A program made the translations under genes and the position numbers. This document shows, piece by piece, positions 8,423 to 17,791 of a stretch of DNA of 64,000 nt; position 1 is the first letter of the stretch, and the number at the start of each line of letters is the position of its first letter. Source of the DNA: an uncultured Clostridium sp. (lineage in GTDB: Bacteria; Bacillota; Clostridia; Lachnospirales; Lachnospiraceae); contig UPYT01000003.1 in the NCBI GenBank assembly GCA_900538475.1, positions 62,001 to 126,000 of the forward strand, read 5' to 3'. A model generated the notes under the pieces. The model searched no databases and had not been told where the DNA came from. It saw only the letters and a program-made list of their open reading frames with translations.

Positions 8423-8872
8423 TTATGATTTCCTGGTTCCGATGCAAAACAGCTTCTGGGGAAGCTCAAAGACAAAAACAATGCCCAGAACAATGGCAAT
8501 GGCAACCTTCAGTGCAGTAAGGCCTGTGTCAAAGGCTTTGGCCATATGACCGGTAACGGCATAGTAGGAGGCCCAGTAGATGCCAGCCCCGGGAACCAGG
8601 GGAAGAATACCGGAAATCAGAAAAATAGTCACCGGGCACTGCTTGCGAACTGCAAACCATCGGGACATCAGGATTACCAGTACTGTAGCGGCAAAGGTAG
8701 CGACTGCAGATGTGGTGGCAGGAAGAGTCAGAAGATAAAGGAACCATCCGGCTCCGCCAATCAGTCCGCAGTGGCAGAAGTAGCGGACGGGAACACCAAA
8801 CAGCAGGGAAAAGCCCACAGTTCCGGCTGCCGCTGCCAGAGTCTGTAAAATAAGATAACCAATGTTTGTCAA
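8423..8872 (-). CDS. threonine/serine exporter family protein, C-terminal half (ThrE_2 type)
   Basis: 149 residues with four to five hydrophobic segments (LILQTLAAAAGTVGF, VFVFELPQKLF). The start is TTG at 8872, with GGGAGG 10 nt upstream; the TTG overlaps the stop of the preceding gene (TTGA), giving translational coupling. In ThrE exporters the N-terminal DUF1212-type half and this half occur as one chain or as two small genes, as here. The conserved segment GILPLVPGAGIY supports the family. The predicted role is export of threonine/serine or a similar small molecule by a heteromer with the next gene. Confidence 0.8.
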   Translation of the reverse strand: MTNIGYLILQTLAAAAGTVGFSLLFGVPVRYFCHCGLIGGAGWFLYLLTLPATTSAVATFAATVLVILMSRWFAVRKQCPVTIFLISGILPLVPGAGIYWASYYAVTGHMAKAFDTGLTALKVAIAIVLGIVFVFELPQKLFCIGTRKS

Positions 8873-9708
8873 AGCAGGATACCTCCCGTTATCTGATTCC
8901 AGAGGGCGATGACAAATCCCACGCCCATGGCAATGCACAGGAAGACCAGGATTGCATCCAGCATTCGCACAGACCCGGAAATGTAGTCTTCGTCTGCCAT
9001 ATCGCGGATAGCGTTGGTAAAGGCAACTCCGGGAACCATCAGAATAATGCCGCCGATCATCATGGATTCCAGATGAAGGCCCAGGCCTGTCTGATAAAAG
9101 AAAATGCTGAGAGCAGTCACCAGTGCGCTGCCGGTAATGTTGCATACAATTTTAGAAAAATGAGGCTTGGCGATTTTGACAAGGTACAGCTGCAGAATCA
9201 TGCCAATCCATATGGAACAGAAAAAATCCTGGAGAGCGCCGCCGAACATAAAGCTGAAGCAGGCGCCGGAAAATCCGGCTGAAATAATCTGAATCCGGTT
9301 GGAAAATCCAGGGGTATTTTCAATGCGCTCCAGCTGGAGCTTTGCCTCTTCCGGCGTAAAGCGGCCGGCTTCAATCTGACGGGAAAGCTGGTTTACCTCT
9401 GCCACCCGGCTCAGATTGGCAACGTTGACCGGGATCTGCAGAACCTTTGCAAACTGAGTTTCTTTTTCATCGCCGGAGGTGAGAAAAATTCCATTGCTGA
9501 GAACAAAGACATTTGCAGAATGCAGACCATAGTAATGGCAGATTCGGTAGACCGTATCTTCTACCCGGAAAATTTCAGCTCCGTTTTCCAGAAGGATCTG
9601 TCCTGCCTTCAGGGCAAGAAGGAGAATGTCCCGTTCCCTCTGGGCTCGGATTTCCCGGTCTTCGGGAGGGGCGTTTAAGCGGTCGTCCTGATGTGGTGTA
9701 GTATTCAT
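8869..9708 (-). CDS. threonine/serine exporter family protein, N-terminal half (ThrE/DUF1212 type)
   Basis: 279 residues. A soluble N-terminal part (residues 1 to about 135) contains LENGAEIFRVEDTV and the HSANVFVLSNGIFLT block typical of ThrE. Five or so membrane segments follow, including IISAGFSGACFSFMFGG and VPGVAFTNAIRDM. It overlaps the partner gene by 4 bp. Together they form a split ThrE-type exporter. The MBL gene lies 21 bp upstream and pyrC lies downstream. Transport of serine/threonine is known for Corynebacterium ThrE; the substrate here is inferred only. Confidence 0.85.
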   Translation of the reverse strand: MNTTPHQDDRLNAPPEDREIRAQRERDILLLALKAGQILLENGAEIFRVEDTVYRICHYYGLHSANVFVLSNGIFLTSGDEKETQFAKVLQIPVNVANLSRVAEVNQLSRQIEAGRFTPEEAKLQLERIENTPGFSNRIQIISAGFSGACFSFMFGGALQDFFCSIWIGMILQLYLVKIAKPHFSKIVCNITGSALVTALSIFFYQTGLGLHLESMMIGGIILMVPGVAFTNAIRDMADEDYISGSVRMLDAILVFLCIAMGVGFVIALWNQITGGILL

Positions 9709-9729
9709 TTCTTACTCCTCAGAAGAGCG

Positions 9730-10440
9730 TCAGATCTCAAAGCTCTGCCCTTCTGTCTGTATTTCTGCTATTTTATCCCGGTAGCTGTCAGAGCACTCCA
9801 GGCTTTTCAGCCGGTCGATAACGGAAAAGTCATTCCAGAAATGCATTGGAAAAACCATGCCTGCGCCGACCTGGCACATAAATTCGTGAAGTCCCAGATA
9901 AAACAGATCCTCCTGCCGTCCGTCCAGGGGAACCATGGCTGCATCAGGAATAATTCCCAGCCGGTGGATCGTTTCCAGCTCCTTCTGGTAATTGGCCTTC
10001 ATGGTATGATTCCAGGAAAGGGATTCTCCGTTCCATTGCCAGTCATTCAAATCGCCGGCGTGGAAAATGGTTTTGCCTCCGGCCTCCACCAGAAAAGCCA
10101 CGCCCTCGTCTGTAGAGCGGAACGTATGGATCAGGATGCCGCCGCCCTCAGCCAGGTGGATCATTCGGCCTGGATCAATAAAGTGTGTTCTTGAAAAATG
10201 CTTTTCCGGCACCCGGTTCTGCCAGATATCGTCAGACAGAACATAGACAGTGTGCGGGTGGGAATCTGCAAGGGTAAAAATATCGGGGTTAAAATGATCC
10301 TCATGGCGGTGGCTGACAAAAACCACCAGCGTTTTGGCAGGATCAAGGGGAGGCAGGATGCCGCCGGCAAAATCAAATAAAAGCAGAGCCTGGTTTGTTT
10401 CTGCGAGAAAACCGCTGTGATGAATGTATGTGATTTTCAT
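9730..10440 (-). CDS. UlaG-like MBL-fold metallohydrolase
   Basis: 236 residues starting MKITYIHHSGF after AGGAGGACATTC. Metal motifs are SHRHEDHF (His-x-His-x-Asp-His), then FHAGDLNDW, and a late PMHFWND histidine. The opening ITYIHHSGFLAE and the compact length resemble the UlaG/YycJ-like beta-lactamase-fold lactonases and phosphodiesterases. It is the first gene of the operon leading into the split ThrE exporter and pyrC. The substrate is unknown. Confidence 0.8.
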   Translation of the reverse strand: MKITYIHHSGFLAETNQALLLFDFAGGILPPLDPAKTLVVFVSHRHEDHFNPDIFTLADSHPHTVYVLSDDIWQNRVPEKHFSRTHFIDPGRMIHLAEGGGILIHTFRSTDEGVAFLVEAGGKTIFHAGDLNDWQWNGESLSWNHTMKANYQKELETIHRLGIIPDAAMVPLDGRQEDLFYLGLHEFMCQVGAGMVFPMHFWNDFSVIDRLKSLECSDSYRDKIAEIQTEGQSFEI

Positions 10441-10524
10441 GAATGTCCTCCTCATAGTTTTGTAATGTGCCTTCACTCAGTAGCATACCATAAAATTCAG
10501 GGAAAAAACAGGGGAAAAAGCAAG

Positions 10525-10554
10525 GGCTCTGTCAGAAAATATGCTGACAGAGCC
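10525..10554 (-). terminator. terminator of the potABCD operon
   Basis: Perfect 10-bp stem GGCTCTGTCA / TGACAGAGCC with a 10-nt loop. On the minus strand it is followed by a T-rich run, 15 bp after the potD stop. Confidence 0.8.
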
Positions 10555-10568
10555 AAAGATAAAATTCT

Positions 10569-11678
10569 TTAATTTGCCTTTACTTCTTTCCAAAGTTCAT
10601 TGTATACAGAATCGACTTCATCGCCCATGTATTCAAAAACTTCACAGTTCTTTAAACTGTCAATATCCGGGAATACTGCTTTATTATTCTGCATTTCCTC
10701 ATCCAGCAGCTCAAAGGCACCCTTGTTGGGGGTAGGGTAGGTAATATACTCAAAGTTTGCCTTGGCAATTTCCGGACGGCACAGGAAATCCAGCCATTTT
10801 TCTGCATTTTCTTTGTTCTTTGCATTTTTCGGAATTACCCAGCAGTCCAGCCACAGGTTAGTGCCTTCCTCTGGCAGTACATATTCCAGAGTAAAATCAG
10901 CGCCCTGATTTGCAACCTCTTCCTGGATATACAGCATCTCTCCGGAATAAATCACGCCTACAGCAGCCTCTCCTCCGATCATCTTGTCGCGGACCTGGTC
11001 AATTACATAGGCCTGAACCAGAGGCTTCTGATCAATCAGCGCCTGCTTTGCCTGCTGCAGTTCCTCCTCGCTGGTGCTGTTCATGGAAAAGCCGTCTTTC
11101 TTCAGAGCAACCATAAAAGCGTCGCGGACACTGTCCTGCATAAGGATTTCTCCGCTTAACCGCTCATCCCACAGGTCAGCCCAGGTTGTAGGCGGCTCTA
11201 CACCAAGCTCCTCAAGACGGGCCGGATTGTAAAGGATGCCGACAGTCCCCCAGCAGTAGGGAACAGAGTATTTGTTTTCCGGATCAAAGGATGTTGCCAT
11301 CTCCATGTAGGCCGGGTTGATCTGGTCAATGTTGGGAACATTGTCAAAATTGATTTCAGCCAGCAGGTCATTTTCCCGCATTTTCTGAATCATGTAATCA
11401 GAAGGACATACCACATCGTAGTTGATAGCGCCTGCCTCAATGATGGGATACATTTCCTCGTTGGTTTCAAAAAGGTCATAAATGACAGAGATGCCAGTTT
11501 CCTCTTCAAACTGTTCGATGACAGATTCATCAATATATTCGCCCCAGTTGTAAACGTACAGCTCATTGGAGCCGCCGTTAGCGGTGTTCTGGGCAGGGCT
11601 GTCGGCACCTCCTCCACATGCGGTCAGGGAAGCAGCGGCTGCAGTTGTCAGGCACAGTGCAAATACTCTTTTTTTCAT
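10569..11678 (-). CDS. potD: spermidine/putrescine ABC transporter substrate-binding lipoprotein
   Basis: 369 residues. The signal peptide ends in a lipobox with LTACGGG (Cys near residue 21), so the protein is lipid-anchored outside the membrane. The mature part begins with NELYVYNWGEYID, the hallmark of PotD/PotF binding proteins; VVCPSDYMIQKM and LDCWVIPKNAKNKENAEKWLDF also match. It captures putrescine or spermidine for the PotABC importer encoded upstream. It is the last gene of the operon, 42 bp after potC, and is followed by a terminator. Confidence 0.95.
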   Translation of the reverse strand: MKKRVFALCLTTAAAASLTACGGGADSPAQNTANGGSNELYVYNWGEYIDESVIEQFEEETGISVIYDLFETNEEMYPIIEAGAINYDVVCPSDYMIQKMRENDLLAEINFDNVPNIDQINPAYMEMATSFDPENKYSVPYCWGTVGILYNPARLEELGVEPPTTWADLWDERLSGEILMQDSVRDAFMVALKKDGFSMNSTSEEELQQAKQALIDQKPLVQAYVIDQVRDKMIGGEAAVGVIYSGEMLYIQEEVANQGADFTLEYVLPEEGTNLWLDCWVIPKNAKNKENAEKWLDFLCRPEIAKANFEYITYPTPNKGAFELLDEEMQNNKAVFPDIDSLKNCEVFEYMGDEVDSVYNELWKEVKAN

Positions 11679-11719
11679 AATTAAAATCCTCCTTGCAGGT
11701 TCTCTGATAGTGTGAAAAG

Positions 11720-12514
11720 CTATTTTTCCTGTCTCTTTTTCGGCGCAAAATTACTGATGAGAAGAAGAATCAGCACAGCTGCGAAAATGACAGTGGACAG
11801 GGCGTACATAGATGGCTTAATACCCCGGCGCACCTCACTGTAAATCAGGGTGGACAGAGTATTGATTCCCGCGCCTCTGGTAAAGTGAGTGATAATAAAA
11901 TCATCCAGAGACATGGTAAAAGCCAGTAAAAATCCAGACAGCACTCCGGGGAGAATGTCCGGAAATACCACCTTAAAGAAGGCGGAAATCGGGCTGGCGC
12001 CCAGATCCAGGGCAGCCTCGTAGGTATAGCGGCTTGTCTGCCGCAGCTTTGGCATAACGCTCAAAATCACATAAGGGATATTAAAGGTAATATGGGCAAT
12101 CAGCACGGTTTTAAAGCCTAGGGAAATTCCGAAGGCGATAAAAGCCAGCATCAGGGAAATTCCGGTTACAATATCCGCATTCAGCATGGGAATGTTGGTA
12201 ATGCCCATAACAATGGTTCTGGAAACAGGCTTCATGCTGTTGATGGCAATGGCTGCGGCTGTGCCGATGATTGTGGCAATCAGCGCAGATAAAAAGGCAA
12301 TCAGCAGCGTGTTCTGCAGGGCTGCCATAATGTTTCTGCTGGAGAACATCTGGGTGTACCACTGCAGGGTGAAGCCGCCCCATACGGTGCGGGATTTTGA
12401 TTGGTTAAAGGAAAGCACCACCATGGTGGCAATCGGCGCATACAGGAAGATCATTATGATAACCAGATAGAAATCCTGTAAAAACCGTCTGAAATTTTTT
12501 TTGATTCCAGTCAT
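11720..12514 (-). CDS. potC: spermidine/putrescine ABC transporter permease
   Basis: 264 residues with six membrane segments. The EAA loop reads EAALDLGASPISAFFKVVFPDI, and LSFNQSKSRTVWGGFTLQWY near residue 35 is typical of PotC/PotI. It forms the channel with PotB and is energised by PotA. Its ATG overlaps the potB stop by one base (TGATG), indicating coupled translation. Confidence 0.95.
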   Translation of the reverse strand: MTGIKKNFRRFLQDFYLVIIMIFLYAPIATMVVLSFNQSKSRTVWGGFTLQWYTQMFSSRNIMAALQNTLLIAFLSALIATIIGTAAAIAINSMKPVSRTIVMGITNIPMLNADIVTGISLMLAFIAFGISLGFKTVLIAHITFNIPYVILSVMPKLRQTSRYTYEAALDLGASPISAFFKVVFPDILPGVLSGFLLAFTMSLDDFIITHFTRGAGINTLSTLIYSEVRRGIKPSMYALSTVIFAAVLILLLISNFAPKKRQEK

Positions 12515-13326
12515 CAGAATGCACTCCCTTCTCCGTTTTTATCGTATTTGGCAATCAGCGCCATGCTCAGCAGAATAAAGAGCATCAGTACCAGAGACAG
12601 TCCGGAGCCCAGATTCCAGTTGCTGCTTTTGGTAAATTCCTGCTCAATCACATTGCCGATAAGAAGAATCTTACTGCCGCCCAGCAGGTTGGAGATAACA
12701 AAGGTGGTCAGGGCAGGCACAAATACCATGGTAATTCCGCTGATAATGCCTGGAACGCTTAAAGGAAGCCAGATCCAGATGAGAGTCTGGAAAAAGTTGG
12801 CTCCCAGATCTCTGGCAGCGTTGATGGTATTGTCTTCAATTTTGCAGAGCACATTGTAAATCGGCAGCACCATAAAGGGCAGGAAGTTATAAACCATACC
12901 CAGCACAATGGCGCTTGGTGTGTTAATCAGGTTCTGGCGGGGCAGGTGCAGGGCGGTTAAAATACCATTGATGACACCGCTTTTTTCCAGCAGAGTCTGC
13001 CATGCCAGAGTTCTTAACAGAAAGTTCATCCACATGGGAAGGATAAAAATAAATACAATAAAGCTTCCCTGTCCCATGCCGCGGTTTCTGAGAATCATGG
13101 CCAGAGGATAGGCCAGGATCAGGCAGATGACCGTGCTGATGAAGGACAGCTCCAGGGAAAGCCACAGAGCCTTCCTATGCTCCGGAGTAGCCATGGACAT
13201 GATGTTTGCCAGAGTAAAGGCGCCGGATTTGTCAGTAACTCCATAATATACGATCAGGGCCAGCGGAATGATAATAAAGCCGGCCATCCAAAGCAGGTAA
13301 GGCCCTGCCAGCAGTTTTTTACTCAT
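12514..13326 (-). CDS. potB: spermidine/putrescine ABC transporter permease
   Basis: 270 residues from the preferred ATG at 13326 ([14 protein letters not shown]). An in-frame ATG at 13347 is possible but has its Shine-Dalgarno immediately abutting it. Six membrane segments, the EAA-type loop [23 protein letters not shown], and the [14 protein letters not shown] motif identify PotB. It overlaps the 3' end of potA by 8 bp and potC by 1 bp, so potABC are tightly coupled. Confidence 0.93.
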   Translation of the reverse strand: MSKKLLAGPYLLWMAGFIIIPLALIVYYGVTDKSGAFTLANIMSMATPEHRKALWLSLELSFISTVICLILAYPLAMILRNRGMGQGSFIVFIFILPMWMNFLLRTLAWQTLLEKSGVINGILTALHLPRQNLINTPSAIVLGMVYNFLPFMVLPIYNVLCKIEDNTINAARDLGANFFQTLIWIWLPLSVPGIISGITMVFVPALTTFVISNLLGGSKILLIGNVIEQEFTKSSNWNLGSGLSLVLMLFILLSMALIAKYDKNGEGSAF

Positions 13327-14395
13327 TGACTCCCACTGCCTCCTCATCCTCCGAAGCCGGTTTATTCATAATCTGAATGTCAAAGGGATCCACATGAAGA
13401 CCGACCTTTCGGCCAACAGGACACAGATCCGTGCTGTGAACCAGCCATTCAAAGCCGTCTGGTGTGGTGACCTCCATTTCGTAGTGCACTCCCTTGAAAA
13501 TCAGATGGGTGCAAACTCCGGTCAAGGTTCCTTTTTCCGGCTCTACCAGGTCGATATCCTCCGGACGGATTACAACGTCTACCGGCTGGTTTCTTCCGAA
13601 GCCTTTGTCTACACAGGCAAATTTAGCGCCGAAGATTTCTACCAGCTCGTCCTGCAGCATAATGCCGGGAACAATGTTGCTTTCTCCGATAAAGTCAGCG
13701 ACAAATGCATTTTCCGGTTCGTTGTAAATCTGTTCCGGAGTACCCATCTGCTGAATGTAACCCTGGTTCATGACTACGATGGTGTCGGACATGGTAAGCG
13801 CCTCTTCCTGATCATGAGTTACATAAATAAAGGTAATGCCCAGTTCGTTTTTCAGACGAATCAGCTCGTACTGCATGTCCTGGCGGAGTTTCAGATCCAG
13901 AGCGCCCAGGGGCTCGTCCAGAAGCAGAACCCGTGGCTCGTTGACGATGGCGCGGGCAATGGCAATTCGCTGCTGCTGTCCGCCGCTTAAGGAGTCTACA
14001 GACCGTTTTTCATAACCGTCCAGGTTTACCAGCTTTAAAGCATATTTGATTTTATCATTGATGTAATCCTTTGACTTTCCTTTGATTTTCAGGCCAAAGG
14101 CAATGTTTTCCGCAATGGTCATGTGGGTAAACAGGGCATATTTCTGGAAAACCGTGTTCAGCTGTCTTTTATTGGGGGGCAGCTTGCTGATATCTGCGCC
14201 GTCAAAAATAACTTTGCCGGTGTCAGCAGTTTCAAAGCCGCCGATAATGCGGAGGGTTGTGGTCTTGCCGCAGCCGCTGGGGCCGAGAAGTGTGACGAAT
14301 TCATTTTCTTTAACAGAAAGGTTCAGATCATCCAGAACCATTGTCCCGTCAAAGCTTTTGGAGATGTTTACTAAATCAATCAAAGGCTGGTTCAT
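13319..14395 (-). CDS. potA: spermidine/putrescine ABC transporter ATP-binding protein
   Basis: 358 residues. Walker A is GPSGCGKTT near residue 38, the ABC signature is [10 protein letters not shown], Walker B is [12 protein letters not shown] and the switch His is in [14 protein letters not shown]-like C-terminal regulatory domain starts near residue 240 ([22 protein letters not shown]). It powers polyamine import by PotBC. It follows the XRE-cupin gene by 29 bp. Confidence 0.95.
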   Translation of the reverse strand: MNQPLIDLVNISKSFDGTMVLDDLNLSVKENEFVTLLGPSGCGKTTTLRIIGGFETADTGKVIFDGADISKLPPNKRQLNTVFQKYALFTHMTIAENIAFGLKIKGKSKDYINDKIKYALKLVNLDGYEKRSVDSLSGGQQQRIAIARAIVNEPRVLLLDEPLGALDLKLRQDMQYELIRLKNELGITFIYVTHDQEEALTMSDTIVVMNQGYIQQMGTPEQIYNEPENAFVADFIGESNIVPGIMLQDELVEIFGAKFACVDKGFGRNQPVDVVIRPEDIDLVEPEKGTLTGVCTHLIFKGVHYEMEVTTPDGFEWLVHSTDLCPVGRKVGLHVDPFDIQIMNKPASEDEEAVGVNE

Positions 14396-14424
14396 GTTCG
14401 ATTCCTCCTGAAGTAGGTTAAGGT

Positions 14425-14964
14425 TTAAAAGTTGGGCGGGGAGCTGATCCAGATCAGCGTGGCGCCGGATTTGCTGGAAAGCCTGTGCTGCTTATCAGCC
14501 GTATAATAGAAAGATTCTCCCTTTTTTGCCCGGTAGGTATTGCCGCCCAGATGGATGGTTACGGTTCCTTGAAGAACATAACCAAATTCCTCGCCTTCGT
14601 GGGGCGTGTCCGGATAGGTTTCGCCGCCGGCCTCAAGCGTCAGAAGAATGGGTTCCATTCTGTTTTTCTGAGCGTTGGGAATAATCCACTTGATATTGTT
14701 TTTCAGCTCCGGATCATATTTTTCAAAATAATCCGATTTTCCGAAAACAATCTGTTCTTCCGGCGGTTCATAGAAAAATTCGCTTAAGGTACTGCCCAGA
14801 CACTGCAGAATGTCAGTCAGCGTGGCAATGGAGGGGGAGGTCAGGTTCCGTTCCAGCTGAGAGATAAATCCCTTGGACAGCTCGGCACGGTCAGCCAGCT
14901 CCTCCTGGGTCAGCCCTTTCAGGATACGCAGCTCTTTCAGCTTTAAACCGATGTCAATATTCAT
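14425..14964 (-). CDS. XRE-family regulator with C-terminal cupin domain (PuuR-like)
   Basis: 179 residues. Residues 5-60 are a helix-turn-helix of the Xre type ([28 protein letters not shown]). Residues about 105-175 are a cupin barrel with [11 protein letters not shown] and [14 protein letters not shown]. This architecture matches PuuR and other regulators of polyamine or amino-acid genes; the cupin senses a small ligand. As first gene of the operon it most likely controls potABCD and itself. Palindromic sequence lies just upstream at 15001-15061. The regulator type is clear; the ligand (a polyamine) is inferred from the neighbours. Confidence 0.88.
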   Translation of the reverse strand: MNIDIGLKLKELRILKGLTQEELADRAELSKGFISQLERNLTSPSIATLTDILQCLGSTLSEFFYEPPEEQIVFGKSDYFEKYDPELKNNIKWIIPNAQKNRMEPILLTLEAGGETYPDTPHEGEEFGYVLQGTVTIHLGGNTYRAKKGESFYYTADKQHRLSSKSGATLIWISSPPNF

Positions 14965-15000
14965 AAAAGTACCTCCAGTCCGTTCCAGAGTTTCGTGACT

Positions 15001-15061
15001 ATACTAAGCAAAAAGTTTACTGATATTAAATGAATGTAAAAATAACTTTAAAGTTTAGTAT
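15001..15061. promoter_or_regulatory. candidate operator region of the XRE-cupin/pot operon
   Basis: Contains a perfect 12-bp palindrome AACTTTAAAGTT (15044-15055), a second AAAGTTTA half site at 15012-15019, and flanking ATACTAA / TTAGTAT arms (15001-15007, 15055-15061). It lies about 40-95 bp upstream of the regulator start. Binding by the XRE-cupin protein is inferred. Confidence 0.4.
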
Positions 15062-15142
15062 TCATAAACAAAAAGCAAGTTCCATTATACTGAAAAATAT
15101 CCGCTTGTCAATAGATTCTCAATGGATTTTTTCTGAAAACTG

Positions 15143-15151
15143 TGGTATACT
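15143..15151 (+). promoter_or_regulatory. extended -10 promoter of the beta-propeller gene
   Basis: TGGTATACT gives a TATACT -10 with a TG extension. No good -35 lies at the standard distance. It is about 70 bp upstream of the start at 15223. Confidence 0.45.
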
Positions 15152-15222
15152 CTGTCACAGAAAGGCGAGGCCCGGAAATGGGGAGTCATTTGCGGGAAAA
15201 ACACCATCAGGAGGAAGAATCT

Positions 15223-16275
15223 ATGGCGAAGTATATGGCTTATGTGGGCTCTTATTCCTATACAGGAAAATCCAAGGGAATTACCGTGTATGATGTGGAT
15301 GTGGAAAAGGGCAAATTTATAAAGCGCTGTGAGGTGGAGGTGGATAATTCCTCTTATGTCATTGCGTCAAACGATAATAAAACTCTGTATTCCATTGCAG
15401 ATGAGGGCGTTGTGGCCTTCCGTATTCTTGAAAACGGAAGTCTGTCCCGGTTAAACAGTGCGAAGATTAAGGGAATGAGAGGCTGTCATCTTTCTACGGA
15501 TCTGAAGGATAAGTATATATTTGTTTCCGGTTTCCACGATGGCAAGGCTACGATTCTTCGGCTGCGCAGAGACGGGGGCGTAGGTGAGATTGTAGACGGC
15601 GTGTTCCATAAGGGACTGGGAAGTGTGGCAGATCGAAATTTCCGTCCCCACGTTACCTGCTTTAGACGGACGCCGGACGGCAAGTTTGTGATGGCAGCAG
15701 ATTCTGGTCTGGATCAGGTGAAGATTTACCGGTTTAATGAGCGGGATGAACATATGGTGCAGGTTGATGCGATCCGCTGTGATCTGGAGTCAGCGCCGCG
15801 TAATTTCCGGTTCAGCAACGACGGAAAATTTATCTATCTGATGTATGAGCAGAAAAATGTGATTGATGTGTATACATACGAAAGCGGAGATCGGGTGCCG
15901 GTGATTGAAAAGATTCAGACGATTTCTACCACAGCTCCCAAGCACAATCAGCTGACAGCGGCCTGCTCCCTGCGTTTTTCTCCGGATCAGAAGCATATGT
16001 TCTGCAGCAATGCAGGAGATGAAACGGTGTCGATGTATAAGCGTGATGAGAAGACGGGGCTTCTTGAAGAGATGTGCTGCTTACCTATCAGCGGGGAATA
16101 TCCCAAGGATATTGCAATTTTCCCGGATGACAGACACTTGGCATCGATTAATCATGAAAGTGATAGTATTACATTCTTTAAGATTGATTATGAGAAGGGC
16201 TTGCTGATTATGAGCTCTACAGAAATTAAGTGCAATGAGCCCAACAGCTGTGTGATTGTGAAGGTCAGCGATTAA
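15223..16275 (+). CDS. lactonase-family seven-bladed beta-propeller protein
   Basis: 350 residues starting MAKYMAYVGSYSYTG after AGGAGG at 8-nt spacing. Family hallmarks are the opening YVGSYSYTGKSKGI, RPHVTCFRRTPDGKFVMAADSGLDQVKIY in the middle, and blade repeats such as LRFSPDQKHMFCSNAGDETVSMY and IAIFPDDRHLASINHESDS. The family includes 6-phosphogluconolactonase (Pgl) and carboxymuconate lactonizing enzymes. No pentose-phosphate dehydrogenase gene is adjacent, so the substrate is open. The gene is monocistronic and is followed directly by a repeat array. Confidence 0.8.
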   Translation: MAKYMAYVGSYSYTGKSKGITVYDVDVEKGKFIKRCEVEVDNSSYVIASNDNKTLYSIADEGVVAFRILENGSLSRLNSAKIKGMRGCHLSTDLKDKYIFVSGFHDGKATILRLRRDGGVGEIVDGVFHKGLGSVADRNFRPHVTCFRRTPDGKFVMAADSGLDQVKIYRFNERDEHMVQVDAIRCDLESAPRNFRFSNDGKFIYLMYEQKNVIDVYTYESGDRVPVIEKIQTISTTAPKHNQLTAACSLRFSPDQKHMFCSNAGDETVSMYKRDEKTGLLEEMCCLPISGEYPKDIAIFPDDRHLASINHESDSITFFKIDYEKGLLIMSSTEIKCNEPNSCVIVKVSD

Positions 16276-16280
16276 TTTTT

Positions 16281-16650
16281 CTGTCATAGGAAATTGTGTC
16301 CTATGACAGAAAAACGCTCCGCGAGGATCGCCATGCGTCGGAAGAGAATTTTGTCGCAGAAGCGACCCTCCGCAGGCGGAGAAGCTCGCGAGCGAGCTTC
16401 TTTCTGTCATAGGAAATTGTGTCCTATGACAGAAAAACGCTCCGCGAGGATCGCCATGCGTCGGAAGAGAATTTTGTCGCAGAAGCGACCCTCCGCAGGC
16501 GGAGAAGCTCGCGAGCGAGCTTCTTTCTGTCATAGGAAATTGTGCCCTATGACATAAAAAACGCTCCGCGAGGATCGCCATGTGGCGGAAGAGGATTTTG
16601 TCGCAGAAGCGACCCTCCGCAGGCGGAGAAGCCCGCAAGAGAGCTTCTTT
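16281..16650 (+). repeat. three tandem copies of a 123-bp hairpin-rich repeat
   Basis: Copies start at 16281, 16404 and 16527. The first two are nearly identical and the third is diverged. Each begins with an inverted repeat CTGTCATAGG ... CCTATGACAG and then AAAAACGCTCCGCGAGG. GCGACCCTCCGCAGGCGGAG follows, and the unit closes with the palindrome-like GAAGCTCGCGAGCGAGCTTC. Copies abut with no unique spacers. The array fills the whole 16276-16687 gap between the propeller gene and aroC. Diverged single copies or fragments occur at 52210, 57786 and 61156. Confidence 0.9.
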
Positions 16651-16687
16651 ATTTAAAAGGATGTCAACAACGGAGGAGTGACAGAGT

Positions 16688-17764
16688 ATGGCAGGATCAA
16701 CCTATGGAACCGTCTTCCGAATTATGACATGGGGAGAGTCCCACGGCAAAGGCATCGGTGTGACCATTGATGGCTGTCCCGCGGGACTTGCTCTGTGTGA
16801 GGAGGATATTCAAAAATACCTGAACAGAAGAAGGCCGGGACAGAGCCGGTACTCCACTGCCAGAAAAGAAGGCGATCAGGTGGAGATTTTGTCTGGGGTA
16901 TTTGAGGGAAAAACAACAGGAACGCCGATTGCCATGATGGTAAAAAATACAGATCAGCGTTCTCATGATTACAGCGCTATTATGGATGTATACCGTCCGG
17001 GGCATGCAGATTACTGTTTTGATCAAAAATACGGGCTTCGGGATTATCGGGGAGGAGGCAGAGCCTCAGCACGGGAAACTATTGCCAGAGTGGCAGCCGG
17101 AGCAGTTGCATGTAAGCTGCTTGAGCATTACGGAATTACGGTAACGGCCTATGTAAAAAGTATTGGTCCTTTTGAAATCGATCCCCAACGATTTGATTTA
17201 AAGGAAAGGGATAAGAATTCTCTTAATATGCCGGATGCTGTGGCTGCGGAGGAGACGGGAGAGTTTCTTCAGCGAATGATGGAAGCCCATGATTCTGCCG
17301 GAGGTGTGGTGGAATGTTTGGTGGACGGGATGCCTGCGGGGATAGGAGAACCTGTATTTGACAAGCTGGATGCCAGTCTGGCTCGGGCAGTGATGTCCAT
17401 TGGGGCAGTGAAGGGCTTTGAAATAGGAGATGGTTTTGAAGCAGCCAAGGCATTAGGTTCTGAAAATAATGATGAATTTTATACAGATACGGATGGAAAG
17501 ATACGAAAGAAAACCAATCATGCAGGCGGAATTTTAGGCGGTATCAGCGATGGAAGCCAGATTGTACTGCGGGCAGCCTTTAAGCCTACGCCGTCCATTG
17601 CCAGAGTGCAGAATACGGTAAATCGTTCAGGCCAAAATGTAGAAATCTCCATTCATGGACGTCATGATCCGGTGGTGGTTCCCAGAGCTGTTGTTGTTGT
17701 GGAAGCCATGACCGCTCTGACGATTGTGGATTTGATTTTGGAAAACAGATGCGCAAGGCTGTAA
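16688..17764 (+). CDS. aroC: chorismate synthase
   Basis: 358 residues starting [20 protein letters not shown], the canonical N-terminus. It makes chorismate from EPSP, the last shikimate step, using reduced FMN. Signature blocks are [38 protein letters not shown] and the C-terminal [25 protein letters not shown] precedes the ATG. rpiB follows 27 bp later. No other aro gene is in the window. Confidence 0.97.
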   Translation: MAGSTYGTVFRIMTWGESHGKGIGVTIDGCPAGLALCEEDIQKYLNRRRPGQSRYSTARKEGDQVEILSGVFEGKTTGTPIAMMVKNTDQRSHDYSAIMDVYRPGHADYCFDQKYGLRDYRGGGRASARETIARVAAGAVACKLLEHYGITVTAYVKSIGPFEIDPQRFDLKERDKNSLNMPDAVAAEETGEFLQRMMEAHDSAGGVVECLVDGMPAGIGEPVFDKLDASLARAVMSIGAVKGFEIGDGFEAAKALGSENNDEFYTDTDGKIRKKTNHAGGILGGISDGSQIVLRAAFKPTPSIARVQNTVNRSGQNVEISIHGRHDPVVVPRAVVVVEAMTALTIVDLILENRCARL

Positions 17765-17791
17765 AATTAAGAAAGAAAAGGAGATTTGAAG

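Noticed and set aside
16081..16638. Long frames on both strands through the 123-bp repeats, giving repeated peptides
   Set aside because: The unit is 123 bp (41 codons), so any open frame stays open across copies. There is no ribosome site or recognisable domain, and the frame runs into the 3' end of the propeller gene.
16281..16650. CRISPR-like array at the tandem repeats
   Set aside because: Repeats abut with no unique spacers, the units are 123 bp and no cas genes are present.
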